A stretch of 64,000 nt of DNA from Lottia gigantea (lineage: Eukaryota > Mollusca > Gastropoda > Lottiidae): positions 882,580 through 946,579 of the forward strand of contig NW_008710370.1 in the NCBI RefSeq assembly GCF_000327385.1, written 5' to 3'. A model generated the notes under the pieces. The model searched no databases. It was not told the origin of the DNA and saw only the letters and a list, made by a program, of their open reading frames with translations. This document shows, in pieces, positions 61,101 to 64,000 of the stretch. Positions within the stretch are counted from its first letter, which is position 1; the number at the start of each line of letters is the position of its first letter. A program made the translations under genes and the position numbers.

Positions 61101-64000
61101 ATAATACACTACTATAAATATATGAACAAACATGTTTATAACAAAAGACAAGCTATAATATGACTAAATCCTTTAATAATACACTACTATAAATATATGA
61201 ACAAACATGTTTATAACAAAAGACAAGCTATAATATAACTTACTTTATTATAAAGATGTATATAATTAGCTCTTGACCTACATAATTTAATTAATTTTAA
61301 TTGACCTTTAGCTAGATTCTCATCAACAGTGTGGGTCTTGTCCCTGAAATGGTAAAAGGGATAATGTTCAACACATTTAACTAAGTACTTCTTGAACTTC
61401 ATATAACAGACCAAAGCTTGCTATCTCTTATGACATAGCCTTCTGTTATCAGGAAGTTACACTATGGAGCCTTGTTAATAAGGAATTTTCAATATTTATA
61501 AATGTCTGGGCTCTTAGTTTTATTTTTTTTTCACTAATCCTTGCTACTAATCAATTCATATGTATAAAGACCATTCCTAAGCTAAGCACAAAACTTGCTG
61601 TGAAAATGACAAATTGGCAGAGGCCATGTTCTTTTATGTATGATTAAAATCAATTGTAAAATGAAAGAAATGTGGATACCTGCATAACACTTATTTATGG
61701 ATTTTAATGCCACTGAAAGTGCTTTTGAAAGAAAGAACCTAAATCAAAACCTTCAAATGCTTCTCCTGTCACACAGATATGAACCATTTGTGATCTCATA
61801 CAGACTTTAAAGAGTAGCAGGTCACCAGCAAACACGAAGAAAATACGAAAAAAGTGATATCAGTTTTGATTCTGGTGACCACCACACAAGGTCTGGTGTT
61901 TCTCACACTTATATCATGCTTATGGTAACCTTAACATGCACTGCAACAATTTTTGGCGGTGACCATGGCAGCATAGTTAGATTGACTTTCCTGTGTAGAG
62001 AGACTTAACATGTATATTGGCAAATATATTACCTGAGTTTTTTGATTGCCTGACAGGTATGTAACAATTGCTCTTGTAATTCATCATGTGATGTCATAGC
62101 ATGGAAAAAGGCATCTGACTTGACAGAAATTTGTTTGGCTATCTGCACTTCTACTATATCTAAATAATGGCTTAACTGAAATAATAAACGAAATTAACAA
62201 TAATAATAGGTAATAAAGATTCAATGAGATGAAGTTAATAAATTCAATTTTTATCCACTGTATATACTAGATAGTAAATATACACCTTTTCCTTAATAAC
62301 TATAGCTCATCTCTATAAGACTACACTTTTTTTCTATACAAAACATCAAAATGCAAATGGAATTGCAAGAATCAAAGATGTCTGGCAGACATTAGGAATG
62401 CTGCAAATCAATGCTATTATTGTCCCGAATGCAAATACAAAGTTTAAGAAACAAATTTTGCATTTTTTAAATAAAAGAATTAAGAGAGAAATTGATGAAT
62501 GGCTTACCTTTTCTTGTAGTAATTTAGAAGATTGTCTAGTAGTATTATTATCAGAATTAGAATCTATTAACCAGGGAAATACAGCACTAAACGTGTCCAG
62601 GTTTTCAAGACTAAAATTAGGTAACATAAATAACTGAAAAATAAGAATCAAAATCATTTAAAATAATTGTAATACCAGTAATTCCCTGTGAAAATGATGT
62701 CATGATAAAGCGGACATCATTATGACGTGTATGAAATTTCTCATCTTTCCAAAAATTTACTCATTTTCAGTTAAAATTTTCTATAAAATGAATATGCATT
62801 TTTGATTGTAAACAAATAGCTATCAATATTATATCAATGTTTCAAATATATCATTCCAGTCTTTTGAGCCTTTAATTCATAATCATTTCTAGAGGCAAAA
62901 GGTAAAATCTCCCAGTTGAAATGATTGTAAAAAAGTTTTCAATGATATTAAGTGATTTTGTTAAGGTTAGGTAAGGATGGCCATATGGTTTCTAATGCCC
63001 ATCTTTTTGATGATGTAACTAATTGCAAAATATGCTTTATCATGGCCCTTTGCAATTAGTGATGTCTTCAAACACTTAGTTTAAGTGGAATTGCAGGAAC
63101 CACAGACATTTAGAAAACATCTTTACAATCCCTATAAGAGGTTAATGATTCTAAAGAAAGTGATCCTTGCCCAATGAACCTAACGCACAAGATTACATGT
63201 CAAATAGTTTTTATGAAGATGCTGTTTGACAGGAATTTCAAATCATCTGTACACTATATCTTATTTAGTCTTCATTTATTTGAAGTAGAAATTCTATGTA
63301 CGGTCTGAAAAGCCTCAAATAATGGGGCTAGCAAAATAAAACAAATCATTATTAAGCATCTGTTTTCATCAAATAAAATATCACACTTAAATGTAGAAAT
63401 CAAAACAGAACCTGAAACATGTTGTTACTCACAGTTTCATGCTGTGTGATTTTCAGACAACTGACCTATTTCAGCATCACATATTTCAGACTGAAATGGG
63501 TCAGTTGTCTGAAGATTGCACAGATTAACAACATGTGTCTGGTTTTAATTTTTCTATATCACTCTAAAATTGACGTACATGTATCGAGCACTTTTTTTAA
63601 AGTGAATATATTTTGTTATTGTATTATTCAACTGAAGTATATTTGAAAATTGAAAATCTTACCTTTGGAACTTGATTTAATTCCTCTCTGTTCTTTTCTG
63701 AAAAAAAACATAAGGAAGAAAAAAATGAAAGCTATCTGATTAAAATTAAGCTTAAAACATGTATTATCTGCAGTATACCTGACAAGTTCCTTTATTAATT
63801 CTGATGAGATTAAATGGAAATTTTGTGATTTGTTTGATATTTTTGTTCAATGATCAATTTCTACACAACGCATGTTCTAGGTCATTACATGTAATCACCT
63901 AATCAGCAAAGTATTTACAAACTACAGGAAAAATGGCATATTCACTGTATAACACTGATTTGTATTATAAGTCCACAATTACTTACCTAATTCTTTAATA
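49145..64000 (-). CDS. VPS54: VPS54, GARP complex subunit (5' exons beyond window)
   Basis: Twenty-three phase-consistent GT-AG exons: 63987-64000 (partial), 63663-63697, 62508-62633, 62033-62175, 61244-61343, 60294-60436, 59917-60043, 58903-59010, 58407-58465, 57696-57792, 56957-57081, 55761-55896, 55237-55368, 54997-55046, 54280-54398, 53815-53869, 53257-53362, 52778-52865, 52128-52249, 51136-51216, 50662-50763, 49789-49883, 49145-49247. They give 754 residues plus stop; human VPS54 has 977 aa in all. Conserved blocks include LSHYLDIVEVQIAKQIS, AFFHAMTS, NEFVGALDLISTTQ, HLGSQLSELEKLIDKM, ICGRKS, LDNERWKQADVPVEFQDLVD, EYCQCLDDIP, LKTITTKNL, SRCLQLIVHYIP, YEVKAPMPSNCFRTICKNN and the C-terminal LKGLEY...DIW. 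GARP (VPS51-54) tethers endosome-derived vesicles at the trans-Golgi network. The Ser/Pro linker near exon 11 is shorter than in vertebrates. Confidence 0.97.
49430..49660. repeat. possible SINE-like insertion in the last VPS54 intron
   Basis: GGTTGTCTTGGGTTCTAATC, TTGGTCGGTGTGGGAAAGTC and GGTGATCTTGATTTTTTC align with 38745-38800 (GGTGGTCGTGGATTCTAATC and TGGGTCGGCGTGTGAAAGTT). The shared box-B-like core suggests a tRNA-derived SINE, but no A box or tail is clear. Confidence 0.35.
50236..50520. repeat. degenerate TIR element in a VPS54 intron (family E)
   Basis: CAATCAAAGCTTGTCATTTA at the left and TACAAGACATGCTGTAAGTG at the right are imperfect inverse arms. TTGTTAGATTACAATGGAGA follows. 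The same arrangement recurs in better condition at 57229-57470. Confidence 0.5.
52295..52530 (+). repeat. family C copy with GGACGG tail, in a VPS54 intron
   Basis: AAATTTCATTTAAATCGGAT, CTCTATTGTGTTCACAA, AAACTTGTCCAAGATCTCAT and AATGATCACACCAAATTTC match 2914-3308. The copy ends GTGGACGGACGGCCGGACAG, a tail style common in mollusc repeats. Confidence 0.75.
53422..53756 (-). repeat. dispersed repeat family B, in a VPS54 intron
   Basis: About 335 bp running from CGATGCGCCATTTTTTTTGA through CTCACCGTCGAAATTAGAGC, AATTATCCGCGTTTGAATGT and GTGAGTAAAATTCCTAGTTT to CCATCTGTCCCTTAA. It is nearly full-length. Confidence 0.88.
53945..54340 (-). repeat. 58/76-bp minisatellite copying a VPS54 exon end and its 5' splice site
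   Basis: Read on the minus strand, the coding tail ...ACTATACCAGAACGTAGAAA then TGATTCAG and the donor GTAGGT recur about every 58 or 76 bp. Units end at 54280 (the true exon end), 54222, 54146, 54070 and 54012, with a degraded one near 53961. The 76-bp units carry an extra TATATCAATCAGTCAGGT. Most keep a GT donor (GTAGGT, GTTGGT or GTAGGC). Only the 54280 donor gives an open frame into the next exon, because reading on meets a stop at 54233-54235. Confidence 0.9.
54549..54793 (-). repeat. dispersed repeat family B, internally deleted copy
   Basis: Left terminus TTTAAAGGGACAGATGCACC and right end near AATGTCCCATTAAT, with the centre shortened relative to the 345-bp form. It lies in the VPS54 intron upstream of the exon at 54280. 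Confidence 0.8.
55555..55728 (+). repeat. dispersed repeat family A, in a VPS54 intron
   Basis: CGTCCTACTTTTCTACACCA, TGTGGGCTAATGAAAACAGG, CAACGCCATGCAGGGTGCAA and GAGGGATCTTTAAGGTACAC match the copy at 5788-6046 in the same orientation. Confidence 0.85.
55807..55990 (-). repeat. 90-bp in-frame tandem duplication spanning a VPS54 acceptor
   Basis: Two copies of a 90-bp unit whose upper edge is a TTTCTAG|TGACTCTGATGTAG acceptor-like border, at 55986 and again at 55896. The units are near-identical. A third, truncated relative lies at about 55998-56035. With the inner acceptor the exon is 136 nt; with the outer one it gains exactly 30 codons (SDSDVDMNLLSDSDYMKSIG... repeated). Confidence 0.9.
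56128..56476 (+). mobile_element. dispersed repeat family B, full-length MITE with TTAA flanks
   Basis: TIRs AGGGATAAGTGTGTCATTTT and, inverted, AGGGACAGATGCAACATTTA, flanked on both sides by TTAA. The interior runs TTGATTTTAGTCTTGAATAG, TCTTCAGAAGCACTTGAAAT, GACGAGTCGTCATTTTAACA, AATGCGGATAATTCTGGACA and CCCGTTTCTGAGACTAAAGT. It is about 341 bp without coding capacity. TTAA flanks suggest mobilisation by a piggyBac-type transposase, which is an inference. Confidence 0.75.
56630..56700 (+). repeat. dispersed repeat family A, left-end fragment
   Basis: GAAATGAAATGAAGTTTTTC then CACTTTTCTGCACCATGTGG then GCTAATGAAGACAGG. It is truncated after about 70 bp and gives a clear view of the family's left end. 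Confidence 0.8.
57229..57470. mobile_element. TIR element family E in a VPS54 intron
   Basis: AACCAATCAAAGCATGTCAT then CTAAGACC at the left is inverted at the right as GGTCCTACATGGCACGCTTT then GATTGGTT. A trailing GGTTAGATTACAATGGACAC is shared with 50236-50520. No transposase is present. Confidence 0.65.
57915..57992. repeat. short tandem repeat, 26-27 bp x 3
   Basis: Three copies of CTCAAGTCTTGAATATCATG plus AAAAAA in a VPS54 intron. Each contains the small palindrome CAAGTCTTG. Confidence 0.85.
59343..59560. mobile_element. short MITE with TIR based on GGGCCATATGCAG
   Basis: The left end CATTGGGCCATATGCAGTAC is inverted at the right end, GTGCTGCATATGGCCCATTG. Inner arms (ACTTTGACTAAAGTTAGACT against CCAAAGTTAAACTTTAGTCA) extend the pairing. 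About 215 bp, no coding capacity, in a VPS54 intron. Confidence 0.75.
59625..59765 (+). repeat. dispersed repeat family B, fragment
   Basis: CTTCAAACTAGGATTCTTAC, TATGTCTTTTCTATATATCA, AAGTCGTCATTTTAACATTC and ATAATTCTGGACACACATAA match the central part of the 56128-56476 copy. Both termini are missing. Confidence 0.75.
60663..60712. other. assembly gap (50 N)
   Basis: Fifty N characters inside the VPS54 intron between the exons at 60294-60436 and 61244-61343. The exon phases on both sides agree, so no coding exon needs to be missing here. The true gap length is unknown. Confidence 0.98.
61086..61238. repeat. 75-bp direct duplication in a VPS54 intron
   Basis: TGACTAAATCCTTTAATAAT, ACACTACTATAAATATATGA and ACAAACATGTTTATAACAAA then AGACAAGCTATAATAT occur twice back to back with almost no change. 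This indicates a recent event. Confidence 0.9.
63395..63552. mobile_element. foldback element, stem about 70 bp
   Basis: The left arm (CCTGAAACATGTTGTTACTC through TTCAGACAACTGACCTATTT to CAG) pairs with the right arm (CTGAAATGGGTCAGTTGTCT through GAAGATTGCACAGATTAACA to ACATGTGTCTGG) around a loop of about 15 nt. It lies in a VPS54 intron and resembles a MITE derived from two facing TIRs. A structured RNA is possible but unsupported. Confidence 0.65.

Noticed and set aside
1-64000. Retroviral, LTR or Polinton remnants
   Set aside because: I looked for reverse-transcriptase, integrase, protease and capsid-like frames and paired long terminal repeats and saw none. The mobile sequence present is non-autonomous DNA-element or SINE-like.

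Overview
This window is intron-rich, AT-rich animal nuclear DNA, most likely from a mollusc (a gastropod is my best guess). That placement rests on metazoan genes with many short exons, GT-AG introns, MITE-like elements and large minisatellites, and on a 160-bp repeat whose copy near 52.5 kb ends in a GGACGGACGG-type tail like ones common in mollusc genomes. There is no bacterial gene organisation, no rRNA, and no recognisable retroviral, LTR or Polinton coding region.

Layout. From 1 to about 20 kb I can support no gene. This part holds dispersed repeats, an unusual terminal-inverted-repeat element (6.5-7.2 kb) and four tandem arrays (2.0, 9.2, 10.8 and 14.8-17.1 kb). At 21.3-25.2 kb on the minus strand are two tandem, intact two-exon OPA3 genes (mitochondrial protein). 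At 28.0-29.3 kb on the plus strand is a single-exon seven-transmembrane receptor-like gene with a tyrosine-rich tail. At 30.8-39.95 kb on the minus strand is a complete 15-exon SLC5-family sodium/solute cotransporter, closest by motif to the sodium/myo-inositol cotransporter SMIT1. At 40.3-45.5 kb on the plus strand is a direct tandem duplication carrying an unrecognised three-coding-exon gene. The right copy is intact (160 aa) and the left copy has a nonsense codon in its first coding exon. From 49.1 kb past the right edge, on the minus strand, lies most of VPS54, a subunit of the GARP endosome-to-Golgi tethering complex: 23 exons including the stop codon, with the N-terminal exons outside the window. 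A 50-base N gap lies in one of its introns.

All exon chains were built by matching reading phase across GT/AG boundaries. The frames close exactly for SLC5 (2097 nt), both OPA3 genes (492 nt each), the 160-aa gene (483 nt) and the visible part of VPS54 (755 codons). The genes do not form a pathway. They are ordinary neighbours, with two local tandem duplications and one divergent pair (SLC5 and the unknown gene).

The most unusual observations are two places where tandem repetition has copied VPS54 splice sites: a 58/76-bp minisatellite that copies an exon tail plus its 5' splice site into the following intron, and a 90-bp in-frame duplication that creates two alternative 3' splice sites. Next come the rapidly diverging duplicated gene with its paired CRE-containing upstream regions, the receptor-like protein with repeated YxxP motifs, and a minisatellite that is open in four reading frames.
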